Origin: Picochlorum sp. 'celeri'
Taxonomy: Eukaryota > Chlorophyta > Trebouxiophyceae
Direction of reading: 5' to 3'
NCBI GenBank assembly: GCA_010909725.1
Contig: JAACMV010000004.1
Coordinates: 62,001-126,000, forward strand
Length of the DNA: 64,000 bases
Shown here piece after piece: positions 1 to 11,233 of this stretch. The notes beneath the pieces are model-generated. The model worked only from the letters and a program-made list of their open reading frames with translations, searched no databases and had not been told where the DNA came from. Both the position numbers and the translations under genes were made by a program. Each line of letters begins with the position of its first letter. Position 1 is the first letter of the stretch.

Positions 1-3000
1 CAAAGTTCCACTGTCCTGGCAGCATCCAGCCTACTGTAACACCATCTGAGCAATTGAACCACTGATTGAGAACGATTGGAGAGGCAACAACTTCTCCTCC
101 TGAGACCCGTCCTTGACTGCCGGATAAATTTTCTCCCGTGAGCATGCATTGTGTGAAAACTTCAGTCAGATCTTCTGTACTGATTCGGAATTTTGCACTG
201 CCCCTTGGGACTTCTGCTGGAGTGGTCTCTAGAATGGGTGGCGTTTTGTCCACAACGAAAATTCGATTCGCCACTGAGTTTTCGTTCACTGGTCGGACGC
301 TAAACGAATACTCTCCGTCATTCAGACCTTGATATGACTGAGGCGAGGTGCAGGGGCCCCAAGGTTGATCTACCACAGATCCATCCTGCACGATCTCCAA
401 CTTGCACTCAAACGATGCTCCGTTAGAAACCCCTGTTCCCAGGCCAAACTCAAAGGTGACAACATCTTCGTTTGTCAAAGGCGGTGGTCCACTGAGAATG
501 TTGGCAGATATGACTGGGCACTCAGCAGAGCCCTCGGATGGTGATATAATGGTACCTTCGAAATCGCCAATGACAGCTATGGCATACGGCTGTGGACCAT
601 AGTTTTGAGAGTATATTCCCGCACCAAATACCTCAATCGATACTCTTCCAGCAGGAAGATACGAGAATCTGACCTGTTCCACATTGTTCACTGTATCAGG
701 TTTGGTTGAGTCGTCAATGTCCCCTCCATTCCCAAGAATCGGGATACCGTTGTAACCTTCGCTTCGAACAACCAAATCAATGTTATTCACAAGTGATTTC
801 GGAGCGCTTGGATTTCCTGGTAAATCTGTCCATGCTACTGTGATGGAAAGAGGCCCTCCTGTAGATCTGATGCAATACAAATGTTTATCCCCATCTGTTA
901 TATCCACAGAATCTAGTACCTGGAATCCCTTTGGATTGTATGGATTGTTTTCAACCTTCAAGGAGCCACCCAAATAAACACGTCCATAGCCTTGCCTGAA
1001 CGATGGTGCTGGATCAATGGGCAGTCCTGTATCTGCCTCATACCCTCCTATTTGTTTGGCCCCACCCATCATCACTGCTTTGACCAGCGCAGAAGTAGGC
1101 ATAAAACCATTTTCTGCCACAGGAAATCCTCCTGGATAAAATCCATCCTTAAAGTATTGCTGGACCAAAACAGCATTTCCTGCAGCAACAGGTGTGGCCA
1201 TTGAGGTGCCTGCAAATATGGAGGTACTGCAGCTAGTGCCAGCTTTTGCTGATGCGACAATGCCTGGGGCAAGAATATCTGGCTTAACTCGTCTGTCTGG
1301 CTGCACAGGTCCTTGTGACGAAAATTCAGCCAAATTCTCGTAGCCAATGTCACCCTTGGGGGACGGCCCAAATGAGATGGAGAGAGACTGCCCAGAGTTA
1401 ATTTCGGCAATCAGATTCTGTCCGATTCGTCTAGGAATAAATCCAGTAGGAATATTCACTGTTCCTCCAGATGTATCTGGTATGAAATACGCCCCTGCGA
1501 CGTTGTCATAAATGATGGCACCTGCTGCTCCCGCCAACTGGGCATTTTGAGCCTTTTCCACAAATTCACAAGTTCCTCGCTCAATCAGCGCAATCTTGCC
1601 GATGACATCGCCCGAATTTTGAAAAGAAGAGCATCCATCCAATGGATTAGATATCACCAATGCATACTGAGAATTGGTCAACTCGTCAAATCCAGGGCTG
1701 AATGACGACAGTAGAACTGGGAAACTGTACCCTGCAACCCCGTTAATTTGAATGCTCGCGGTATACGTAGTAAATACACCAATGTTTTGAGCCGTTGTTC
1801 CCGTGGTCTGAGTAGCCCCAACTGCCATGCAATTCTTGGCTGTTGCAGGCGAATTCACAGTTGATGTGCCACTGTTGCCATTGTATGTTGCCCGATCACC
1901 ATCATTTCCAGCTGGGAACACGGGCAAAAAAGTGGGATTTTCCCAACAGAAGGCATCGATTTGTAAAGCCTCATAATCATAATAAATGCTAGTAGAGCCC
2001 CACGAGTCAGAGTGAACAGTTGCTCCCACATCTGTTGTATATTTAAAGTATTGGTTTGCCAAATCCCTCGGGGTCACAATGCGGTCCCCATCTCGAGCAG
2101 ACGATAGATCTGCAACGAAACATCATGTTATATATTAATGTGAATGCATAGATGAGAAATCAATATCAAGTAATCAACATACCTACAAACGCCAGCTTTG
2201 CATCTGGGGCCATGCCGATATTCTCGCCACTTGTCTCTGCAAGAGTATTCCCATATGGAATGCCTGCCAAAGTTCCACACGTATGAGTACCGTGACCGTT
2301 ATCATCTCGGAAGTCAGCAAACGCTCTATATAGCCTAATTTTTCGATGCGTCGTCGAGGTGAACGTCAACACGTTGTCATCTGTGACAATGTTTGCTGAC
2401 CAGTCTGTATCAGGGTCAGCAAAGAAACAATGCTGGTAATCTAATCCACTGTCTCCAATTCCCACGACCATATCCTTTCCAGTAATACCTGCACTCCATA
2501 TTGGGTGGTATTCTGGGTCGGTGTTGATGATCCCGGACAGCGGTGCAGGACGACCCGACTGCGTAATTGTCGATGCTTGCCTGTTCAACATTCTCACTCG
2601 TGGCATGGGCTCCACCCAGTGCACCGCATGGCGTTCAGCCAGCCAATCGATCGCATTTTGAATCTGATTTCCTGGTACATAAACCGTCACAGCATGCTTT
2701 CCATTGTCCTGGATGTGTGCAACTGGGAATGCCTTTTCCAATGCATCCCTCCAGTCCTTCACAGCAGCAATCCCGCCATGATACCCTGTGGCTATCTTCT
2801 TCTGCCACCTATGGATTCGTCCGTTTTGAATGTCATGTCTCTCATGTTGGTGGTGATGCGGTCTCGGCTTCTGTTGCATCGGGAACAGAGCTCTCACACC
2901 GAACAGTGCCTCGCCACCCTCCGAATACAGCACATCAATAGGAAGATGCTCATACCCCCTCATGGTGATGTTCTTCGCATGCACATTCGCCAACCTTTCC

Positions 3001-3554
3001 TCAACTGCTTGCATCACTCGTTTCCACTCCGGCGCAATCTTGTGCCCAGCTTGATATGGAACGGACCACTGGACATCCTCGTGTCCCAGTGCCCGCTCCA
3101 GTGCCTCGTGTGGACCCACAACAAGCATGCTACCATTCCCGAAATACCCAGATACGTGGCATCCATGCCTCTCTATATGATCAATAAGCTGATCGCTGTG
3201 GCGATGGAACCCTACGAGAGCCTGTTTCGCATGCTGCAGCCAACCCCATTCCGTGGAACGCGTCTTGACCTTGTCCAGGCCCAAGCCTGTCGTACCGCGT
3301 TCGGCTCTCAACATGGCCAGCCTCCTCCTCTCCCGTCCATTCAAGCTACTTCTATCGTTAATTATCCCATTCGTAAAATAATTCGTTCTCTCTGATCCCT
3401 TGGGGACATAGACGGGCCCACTTCGTAATTCCAACAGAACGGACTGGTCAAAGCCAAGGGCAGGTGCACCACCATCTATCAGGCCAAAGGACCCAACTAT
3501 GCTCCCAAGAGAAACAATGGACAGTATAAATAAAAGTAATACCATGTGTCCCAT
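1..3554 (-). CDS. Subtilisin-like serine protease (S8, KP43-like) with PA domain, truncated at window edge
   Basis: Secreted or endomembrane serine protease. Two exons are visible: 3554-2183 and 2109 to the left edge, joined across a 73-nt intron (GTATGT...GCAG) that splits an Asp codon. The protein starts with a hydrophobic signal peptide (residues about 4-23). The catalytic triad is complete: Asp in GIGDSGLD (about 368), His in DNGHGTHTCG (about 421) and Ser in AGTSMATP (about 760). Between His and Ser lies a protease-associated (PA) domain around residues 600-705, containing IALIERGTCEF. After the catalytic domain the reading frame continues about 400 residues in a beta-rich C-terminal region and runs off the window, so the stop is not seen. 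The roughly 330-residue N-terminal extension is longer than in typical bacterial S8 proteases. Substrate unknown. Confidence 0.88.
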
Positions 3555-3885
3555 TGTTTCAATACCTCATCTGCTCAAACGTGTCGCTGTCAGTTCTGGG
3601 ACGACCAAAGACTGAAAAACGCGTGGCCGTTGAATACATGAAATTGGACCCGTTTTAAAGATATATTGCAATGAAGGATGATATGCGAACCTCATGCCTT
3701 GGCGGGGTTGGATTCTTGACTCAGCATTCATGAATTCGGGAGTCTGTTCGATCCAATTCAACCGTCGACGGTGCCAGATGCATGCATCGCAAATGCAGTC
3801 CTCCATGGCTACATGCTGCTTGTTTCCATGCGAAGGAACAGCGTAATATTTATAGATGATAGAATAGGGTATAGTATCTGCGAGA
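3555..3885. promoter_or_regulatory. Divergent intergenic region between protease and Lys-rich protein
   Basis: This 331-bp stretch separates the 5' ends of two divergently read genes and must hold both promoters. It contains short AT-rich stretches (for example near 3655-3665 and 3845-3870). I see no convincing coding exon, tRNA or repeat in it. Confidence 0.4.
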
Positions 3886-4608
3886 GTGTCCACGATGGTG
3901 TCGATCGTGAGTAAGAGCGACGATGAGGATGTTCCTTTGAGCAAGGTTGTTCCGAAACAGGAGAGCGATGCGGGGCAGGCTGCTGATACGAAACAAAATG
4001 ATACAATAGTTCAGGCTGATAATGGAACACGTGAGGAGGGTTCGAAGAAGAAGAAGAAGGAGAAGAAGGGGAATGCTGAAGAGAGTGGAAAGGGAGTTGC
4101 TGCAGGCAAGAAGGCGGAGGGCGATGGCGCTCAGAAGAGAGTACGGAAGGTTTTCGATAAGCCAGGGCAAACTCGAGAGACGCCTCCGGAGGAGGATCCT
4201 CAGCGGCGATTTTACACCAGTCTCCTGGAGCAGAATCCAAAGAGTGAGATGGCACAGAAATGGTGTGTTATGAACGGCCTGTTGCCTGTTGAAGAAGCAA
4301 AGAAGTGGGTAGCAAAGCATGGGAAGAAGACCTCAGGGAAGAGCAGTACGGGTGCGAAGAAGGCCTCTGCAGTGAAGAGGTCCTCTGATGGCAAATCTCC
4401 AGCAAACAAGAAGAAAAAGAAGGAGGGCAGCGAGGTGGAGAAGAAGAAGGCAAAGAAGACTCAAAAGGCACAATACAAAGAGGAGCCTATTAGCAGTGAT
4501 AGTGATCAAGAAATTATTCCCAAGAAGAAAAAGAGGACCCCGTTGCCAGAGGGGGCAGCAAGGCCAGTAGGGAGGGATGCAGTGAGATTTGATGATGAGG
4601 ATGTCTGA
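3886..4608 (+). CDS. Lysine-rich, probably nuclear protein of unknown function
   Basis: 240 residues, intronless. The N-terminal and C-terminal thirds are low-complexity Lys/Glu/Ser/Gly runs with several basic NLS-like clusters. The central 60-70 residues are ordered and of mixed composition, with the stretch RRFYTSLLEQNPKSEMAQKW followed by a Trp/Lys-rich helix. That central block resembles a short conserved motif found in uncharacterised plant and algal nuclear proteins, but I cannot name it. A second ATG three codons downstream (3895) is an equally good start. The gene is convergent with CPSF160, with only 18 bp between the stops. Function not assigned. Confidence 0.7.
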   Translation: MSTMVSIVSKSDDEDVPLSKVVPKQESDAGQAADTKQNDTIVQADNGTREEGSKKKKKEKKGNAEESGKGVAAGKKAEGDGAQKRVRKVFDKPGQTRETPPEEDPQRRFYTSLLEQNPKSEMAQKWCVMNGLLPVEEAKKWVAKHGKKTSGKSSTGAKKASAVKRSSDGKSPANKKKKKEGSEVEKKKAKKTQKAQYKEEPISSDSDQEIIPKKKKRTPLPEGAARPVGRDAVRFDDEDV

Positions 4609-4615
4609 CAATGGC

Positions 4616-4632
4616 AATAAATAAATTTATTT
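4616..4632. terminator. Palindromic bidirectional poly(A) signal between convergent genes
   Basis: The 18-bp gap between the two convergent stop codons, together with the CPSF160 stop, contains a perfect 14-bp palindrome (4619-4632). It presents AATAAA on both strands: at 4616-4621 and 4620-4625 on plus, and at 4631-4626 on minus, overlapping the CPSF160 TAA. The two genes probably share it for 3'-end formation. Whether this alga uses AATAAA or another hexamer cannot be told from one site. Confidence 0.45.
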
Positions 4633-7600
4633 GGATAATTTAATATCTTCGAGCATGTCACATATCGCCCGAATAGATTCCCTGCTTGTTCCTGCTTGGG
4701 AAGCAACTCTGGCCTGGGTCCCGACGTTGGCATGGAGGTACTCTTTGAACAGGTCACCGTCAACAATGCCTTGGGAATACAAGGACAGCGATGGATCAAA
4801 GGGTTTCGCGCCTTGGAGACTTACCAAAGACTTTTGGTATCGTCTTCTGAAAGCTGATGGGTTGAGGCCAGCTCCATGAGGAATGACTGATGATATGGCT
4901 CTTGCTGACCTCGTGGCAAGGCCTGAAAAACTCGATGCCTCAGCTGCTGTAAGAGGGACAACCATGTGCATTCCTCCCAAGTCAGTGCAACACAAAACTC
5001 CCTGTTTAGATTTACTCCTCTGATCCGAGAGGCGAATTCCCTCATTCTCACGAGGGCTCTCAAGCAGAGGGTGAGACACGGGGGTTCTTAGCATGCTTGA
5101 GACACCTTTCCCAACGTGCAGGGCACCCCAATTGTCTAACTTTTGCCCCTTCCAGCTCTTTGGGTCATTTGGAGAGTATGTAAAAGTCCACATGTTTCCT
5201 TCACCATCCGCCATCACGATATGAAGGGACGATGCAGCAATAAGAAACTGGCATGCCTTTGTACAGGCTTGACCAAAATCTTTGGACAACATGTTTATCT
5301 GCTTGCCTTGATCCTTGTACCTCAAAAAGTGCACACTGTGCTGCGCATCTCCCAGGAGAATAAAGTTCTTCACAACATTCAATGAGGTTATCAGCGATGG
5401 TCCTTCGTAGAAAGCAGATCTTTGAAGCGTAAACAGAATATTGGCATCTGCCACCTCGACTCTTTTTGATTTAAGCATACATGTTTCAATCCTGTTACCC
5501 GTAGATAGCAGTAAGTATCCTTCGACTGCTGTCACATTTGTAACAGGACCTTTGAATTCTCTCGCGTACGTCATCCGACCTGCCCATGCATTGTTCTCTT
5601 GTTTTGTCACTTCAATAAGAATGACTCTACCACTGCATGGATAGTCCTCACCCGCAGCAAATGATGTTCCTACGGCAATCATTGGCACTGTCGCCCCAGA
5701 TTCATGATCTTTCAAGTGCAGTGCCTGAATTGAAATTCCCTTCTCTCCTGGTAAAAGCGGGAAGCTCCACAAGACAGTCCATGTTGAAGGACTAATGATT
5801 CGAACCTCGTGCCTGTCCAAATGATTCTCTTTAGCACCCTCTATTCCTGCCAGCGAATAAGAATATGCTGCATGTGGCTCGCTTTGTCCATCTTCTGGTA
5901 GGAATGGCGCGTGTGGAGATGGCAAAGACACTATCAAGGCCACAAGCTTTGCCTCTGGATAGTATGTGCAGTCCAAGGGGACAGATTTGATTCCCAGTTT
6001 CCTCTTTGGCCAAGAGGCATCCATCCTCTGTCTTGGAGGAAAATTTGCAATAAGCAGGGATCCATCGCCCTGTACGGCTAAAAATCCATGTGGGCAATTT
6101 TCGTTGTTGAATGAGGTAAAACCGAGTACCACGCTGGACAGAGGAGCAAGCCCATGGTGGGCATAGATGTTCCCTTTGCTAGCAATAAGCCACAAGGGCA
6201 TGTTACCTGCAATAAAGAAGCCAGTAAAAGGGATATGCTCACCAATTCGATCAAAGGTGTGGATATATCTAGACTGGTGCTCTTTAGACTTCTCCTCAGG
6301 TCTTGATGCTACTGCAAGCTTGACCTTTTTCATTCTGATGTTGCCTGGGCCAGCAGGCATTGGGCAAAAGAGGCGATAGCAAAACAAAGATCCACTTTCT
6401 GCCAACGCTACGAGAATCGGACTGCTGAATCCATCGAATAATTTCAGTTTGATATCGACTAATCTATTGTTTACGATGCTGTCATCAGTTACGAAATTTG
6501 CCTCTCCTTGAGTGGGCATCACAACATCCACTCCAGAGGATAGTGAATTACTGCACCAAATAGCCTCTTTTTTGCCACTGTCAAGATGATCACAACTCCA
6601 AAGCATCGTGTCTCCATTACTATAGGCTGCGCAAACGTATATACTGCCAGGTTTTGGCTGGCCCATTTGCACTGATAGCCATCCAGAGCTGTCGTGGTAC
6701 AACGTGGCTGCCGTAATCTTCACTGCCTTGCCATGAAACTTGGAAGGTATAGCACTCAAATAAACAACACGACTCTCTTTTACCTCTAACACATGAGCTG
6801 ATCCATCAGTCAGCAAGAGCAAAAGGATGTTCTCTGCAGCATCTGCACTCTTGATACTGCTGCCTTGCTGGAATTCGTCCAGCTGCATATCCGAAAGTTT
6901 TAAATCCTGAGACAATCTACTATTTTTTAAAAGACGCATTCCATTAGAATGTATCTGGTATTGGTTGTCTTCTCCCAAGGTGCCAGCCATCAGGGTCCCG
7001 ACACGTGTTGAAAAGTCAGTGTCACTCAGTTCCTCCAAACTCCCACTTCCTGACAGGACTTTTGTCGTCTGGTTTTCAAATCCCAACAATACAACCGCGG
7101 TCTGTGTATCGGACTCTATTGCCCAAACACCTTTCAGCCCTGGCAAAGGGACTGTGGTGATTTTGTCAGGGGCCAGTCCATACTGCATGATGGCCAATGC
7201 CCCATTCTCAGCTGTACCACAGCATGCCAAGAACTGTTGTCCCTCCTCCTGGCCATCTGATGGCACACTGATAATTTTTCGCATCGCTCCAAGACTAATG
7301 ATACTGTCACAGACACGTACATCTACTTCAGATGGGCTTTGCTGATTGTCAGTCATTGCATAAATGGACAATAGGTCTTCTTCCAAGTACTCTTCAAGAA
7401 CATCCTCCTTCTCTTGAATGACCTGTTCATCAATCTTTTGCTTCTTCATTTTTGGAACACTTTCCTGATCACCTTCCCGTCTCGTGCATGCCAACAGAAG
7501 GCTATCACCTCCTCTGGATCCAACAAAAACCGCCCCACTGCCAATGTGAGTGATGCATGCAGGCTGAGGCCCAGCTGCAACCTTTTTCATGACCATTTTT

Positions 7601-8885
7601 CGTAGCCCACCGAGTTCCTTTGTAATCTCCAGCATAATTATTTTACCATGTCGAAAGCTGATCAACGCAAACGCATCCTCCAACCAAGCAATTGTGGCAC
7701 ACGAGCAGTCTATATTCCAATCCTTGTATTGGGCATCGCAGTAGGAAAAGGATGAGGAAGAGACCTTTGGTGCCAACTCTAGACCATACTTTTCTGCATA
7801 TTGTTTGGCAGTATCTGAGGGGTTTTCTTTCTCTGGGTCAAATGCTAGAGGCGGAGCATTCTCAGGAGCAGGAACACCCTCCGTGTGCAGGATCACACCA
7901 GTTTTTTGACTCTGGTTGACATAGAGCACAGAGGTTCCTGTAAAGACTAAAGCGCCACCATCAGGTGTGGCTGATAGCTTGTACGCATCTGAGGGTATCT
8001 CCAAAACCTCCCATATCTTTGGGTGTCTTTTGTCAGAGATGTTGATGGACAACGCTGTGAGGCAACAGGTGTCCTTTTTGTCCCGCAAATTACCTGCCCA
8101 GGATGGATTACCGTCATGCAAGCACAGCAGAGTCGGTTCGCTCGTCCCATGCAGAAAGACGGCATCCCGAATATCCCGAACACCCACTTTCCCTAGATTG
8201 TCAATGTAGCTATTTCCCACAGAGGCAGTTGGAACTGATTGCTCCTGTCTCTCGCCAATTGACGAAGGGTCAGGATCCCCAAACAGTCCCATCTCATCAC
8301 TTCCCAACGGTTCTATTGCTGGAAGAATTGCCATTTGATGCCTGAACATAATAACTGCCGCACATCGCCCCTCTGGGTCAGTTGCACAGAATGGCGGGGA
8401 TGGAAAACACACCCTTCCTGTTCTGAGGGATACATCGCTTTCAAAATAATGCAACGAACTTGGCTCCAAGTCCCACACAGCATCATTCCATCCAAGCACA
8501 GTCAACTTGGCATCCCGGAAGGTCAAAAGCAAAGCATCGCGCCCTCCCCTGAGGGAACCCGGACGAGGCCTTTTCAAAACACTCAGAGACTCCACAACAC
8601 CGAACAAGTTCCTCGTTCTCACCAGCTCCAATCTCAATTTTCCTTCCTCATCAGATCTAATCTTGTAAACATCTATATACGTGTGCCTCACAATCACCAG
8701 ATTAGCAAATTCCTCGTCGCGGGGACTGTGAGTCAGGTATGCTGCCGCAGAGTGTGATACAGCAGTGGGCTCATGTACCTGTAATATTCATTAATCGTGT
8801 AAACTTATTTCCATGTTTGTAGTTATTGTAACAATCATCGTACCTCGAGAAGAATAGCAGCGTTCTTTTGTTTCGAAGAGTCCAT
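4627..8885 (-). CDS. CPSF160: Cleavage and polyadenylation specificity factor subunit 1 (CPSF160)
   Basis: Large WD/beta-propeller scaffold of the mRNA 3'-end processing complex. It organises WDR33 and CPSF30 for recognition of the poly(A) signal. Exon 1 is 8885-8844 (14 codons beginning MDSSKQKN) and exon 2 is 8778-4627; the 65-nt intron is GTACGA...TTACAG. The spliced protein is 1397 residues, close to the family's usual 1400-1450. The N-terminus has the family pattern of a first propeller strand ending YIDVYKI, then LELVRTRNLFGVVESLSVLK. The C-terminal CPSF_A region ends with GDLFKEYL. The long open frame alone starts at GTG 8697, so the spliced ATG at 8885 is preferred. Confidence 0.93.
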
Positions 8886-9129
8886 GGCTATTTGTCAGCA
8901 AATTCCTACATGGATGGGTACATCTGCAGTTTCCAAGTCATGATTTAAACCCAATGAAAGAATTGGAAATGCCACATCACACATGCTTGCGTTGGATGCT
9001 TGTCTTGGCCCATGGCAACAGCAAATTCCTACATGGATGGTGACCATCATAGTATGGCTGCATCCATTGCGTCCGAATCTGGCTTTTACAAGTATTATTC
9101 ACTATATATACGTATTTGAATACCTAAAT
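8886..9129. promoter_or_regulatory. Bidirectional promoter region, CPSF160 / BolA
   Basis: 244 bp between divergent start codons. It holds two near-copies of an 18-nt segment, AGCAAATTCCTACATGGA, at 8898-8915 and 9019-9036 in the same orientation. The second lies about 110 bp upstream of the BolA ATG. A TATA-like stretch (tatatatacgta) lies at about 9103-9114. Confidence 0.4.
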
Positions 9130-9666
9130 ATGTTCACTAGATTCACATCAGCCCTGACAACAATACGCCAGACGGGCGTTCGTGCTCACCAGCATTTCGC
9201 CTCGATTCCTTCGAACAAGAGAGGCGTCTTTAGCCTTGGTCGGCAGCAGTATTCTTCAATGCGTATCATGGCATCTGAGGGGCAGATACAGAGCGAATTG
9301 ATGGAGAGCATGCGGAATAAGATTCAGGTGGCTTTGGAAGCTGAGGACGTTCAGGTCACTGATATGCAGGGAGATGGGAGGCATGTGGAGATTGTTGTTG
9401 TATCGAGTCAATTTGAGGGGAAAAGTTCTGTCAATAGGCAGAGAATGGTGTACAAGGTACGCAGCGTATGGTGTGGCAAAGAATACTACCACATTGTCCC
9501 ATGTGGGAGGTCGTTCATGTTGGATGAGGGATGTCACACGGGGTTTGTTGTTCGAAAGGGATGTATACTAACTACCCTGTTGATGCAGGCTATCTGGGAG
9601 GAGCTGCAAGACACTGTCCATGCCGTGGATGCTATGGTGACAAAGACTCCTGAGGAGATGTCATGA
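9130..9666 (+). CDS. BolA-like protein, organellar
   Basis: BolA proteins pair with monothiol glutaredoxins in iron-sulfur cluster trafficking. Exon 1 is 9130-9456, exon 2 is 9589-9666, and the intron is 132 nt (GTACGC...GCAG, with a branch-like TACTAAC near 9566). The product is 134 residues. The first roughly 50 residues ([14 protein letters not shown]...) are basic, Ser-rich and free of acidic residues, as expected for a mitochondrial or plastid presequence. The BolA core follows: [20 protein letters not shown], then MVYK joined by splicing to [16 protein letters not shown]. The intron length is a multiple of three and contains no in-frame stop, so the unspliced frame is also open. The conserved join MVYK-AIWEEL shows that it is an intron. 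Confidence 0.88.
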   Translation: MFTRFTSALTTIRQTGVRAHQHFASIPSNKRGVFSLGRQQYSSMRIMASEGQIQSELMESMRNKIQVALEAEDVQVTDMQGDGRHVEIVVVSSQFEGKSSVNRQRMVYKVRSVWCGKEYYHIVPCGRSFMLDEGCHTGFVVRKGCILTTLLMQAIWEELQDTVHAVDAMVTKTPEEMS

Positions 9667-9703
9667 TGCCTAATGAATAATTACATGTATTTAATATACT
9701 CAG

Positions 9704-10332
9704 TTATGCCTTGACGGCGAACTTTCTCATTGGGAAGGCTCTCTCCTTTTTAATCTGCTTCAAGGTCTTGGCATTTGCCTGATGCTTGGTCAATCTACGT
9801 CTGATGGCACGAGTCTTCTTGGTTCTCAAATCAACTGGCACATATTTCTTTCCCGCGAATTCTTCCTTCAAAGCAGCTTTCTGGTTCTGGTTAATGACAG
9901 TAAGCACGCGAGCGATAGACTTGCGCACAACCTTGATCTTGGAGAGCTTGTTTGGGGCTCCACCGGTGACCTTGGCGACCCTGAGAGCGGCCAACTCTTG
10001 TTTGAGTTCCTTAAGCTGCATCAAGAATGATTTAATCAATATAATGTCTAATTAGAAAGCACATGACAAGCACTGAAACGCAATCATGCCATCCCAAACG
10101 AATTCGACTGAAATGGCGGTGCTGTCGTGAAACATACCTGACTGAGGAGCTCCTCCTTGCCCTTTGGCCTCAATTCGTGTGCCTTTACTTTAACTGCAAC
10201 GTCAAATACAGGAAACGAGTGTGAGTCTGGCGCGTTCGAAGATGAATACCAGGCGCATCCGCTTCCACCGCCGACCGACGGCCAAAGCCCAACTACACCA
10301 TTTGCATCCACAAGGCATGTAGACGTACCCAT
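9704..10332 (-). CDS. RPL35: 60S ribosomal protein L35 (uL29)
   Basis: Component of the large cytosolic ribosomal subunit near the peptide exit tunnel. Three exons: 10332-10329 (only ATGG), 10193-10138 and 10015-9704, with introns of 135 and 122 nt, both GT-AG. The spliced product is exactly 123 residues, the usual length. It starts [20 protein letters not shown] and carries the hallmark [20 protein letters not shown], ending in a basic tail. Splitting the coding sequence just after the initiator ATG is common in ribosomal protein genes. It is convergent with BolA, with 37 bp between the stops. Confidence 0.95.
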
Positions 10333-10541
10333 TGTATACTAAATAATATATTTTTACTTGAAATATGATGCGATGAGGAGAAGCACCGCTGGTTTGATCC
10401 AGCCCGGTGGAGGCGCCAGAGAGTGTTTGCTTAATCTACGTTTTAAGGAACCTTTTGGGTTGATTTCGTATGCCTTCGCGATTCACGTTTCTTTCGATCA
10501 ATCAGAGAGCGCACGTTTATATATATGATTCTAAGAAAAGC

Positions 10542-11168
10542 ATGAGAGCAATGGATCGCGGTGTGGCGCCAACTGCGTTCTCGCTGCGAACGACACCCAG
10601 CCTGGTCACGAGAGCACCGTTGCGATGGTCGATTGCAAGGGGCTTCATAGGGCCTCGCACGCTGCGATTGCCAGAAAAGTACGCAAAGGAACCTAGCATG
10701 GAGATGAGAGCTGTATCACCCACGGCAGTGTTTGATGTGGCAACAGTTGCTGTTATGCCTCTGTATGCCATGATGGTGTGGTTCCCCCAAAGAGCGTGGA
10801 CCAGAAATGTCATGGCATCCAAGGTGTTTTTCATCATCTCTTCCATCATATACGTGGCTTTATTGGCTCACTACGGGGTGATCGATCTGATTAGGACTGT
10901 GCTTCAGCAGGAGGGCATGGCTCGTTCTGCCAGCTGGTGCCTCTCGTCCATGGCAGATTTGTTGAAAGATACCAGGATCACAGCCATCACCTGGGTGCAT
11001 TTGCTTCTCTTGGATCTGTTCCAGGCTCGATGGGTGTATCTTGATGCACTGCAGAGGAATATCGTATCTTCCCCTTCCATTGTGCTCTGCTTCATGGTGG
11101 GGCCCATTGGCCTCTTGACCCATGGACTTATGCGCAAGATCACGCCAGCGACCGTGCAGACTGTATAA
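10542..11168 (+). CDS. ABA4-like (DUF4281) plastid membrane protein, neoxanthin-synthesis family
   Basis: Arabidopsis ABA4, the founding member, is required for neoxanthin formation in the xanthophyll/ABA pathway. The protein has an N-terminal Arg/Ser/Thr-rich transit-like region of about 60 residues. Four hydrophobic segments follow (around VATVAVMPLYAMMVWF, VFFIISSIIYVALLAHYG, AITWVHLLLLDLFQARWVYLD and SIVLCFMVGPIGLLTHGLM). The signature WVHLLLLDLFQARWVYLDAL matches the DUF4281 core. The frame is open from 10470. A TATA-like stretch at 10515-10526 makes the ATG at 10542 (MRAMDRG...) or 10551 more likely than 10470. Whether it makes neoxanthin in this alga is inferred from family only. Confidence 0.82.
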   Translation: MRAMDRGVAPTAFSLRTTPSLVTRAPLRWSIARGFIGPRTLRLPEKYAKEPSMEMRAVSPTAVFDVATVAVMPLYAMMVWFPQRAWTRNVMASKVFFIISSIIYVALLAHYGVIDLIRTVLQQEGMARSASWCLSSMADLLKDTRITAITWVHLLLLDLFQARWVYLDALQRNIVSSPSIVLCFMVGPIGLLTHGLMRKITPATVQTV

Positions 11169-11233
11169 AAAATAAATATGTATATATAATTTGAATGTAA
11201 TAATAATCCACGGGTATAGAAAAACCCCCGAGA

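Noticed and set aside
2505..3395. 296-codon plus-strand frame
   Set aside because: Antisense shadow of the subtilase N-terminal exon; composition is that of a reversed coding strand and no domain is visible.
7692..8345. Several 75-80-codon plus-strand frames over CPSF160
   Set aside because: Shadows of the conserved minus-strand gene.
10388..10408. tRNA T-arm-like hairpin (CTGG-TTTGATC-CCAG)
   Set aside because: No acceptor stem, D-arm or anticodon arm can be folded around it.
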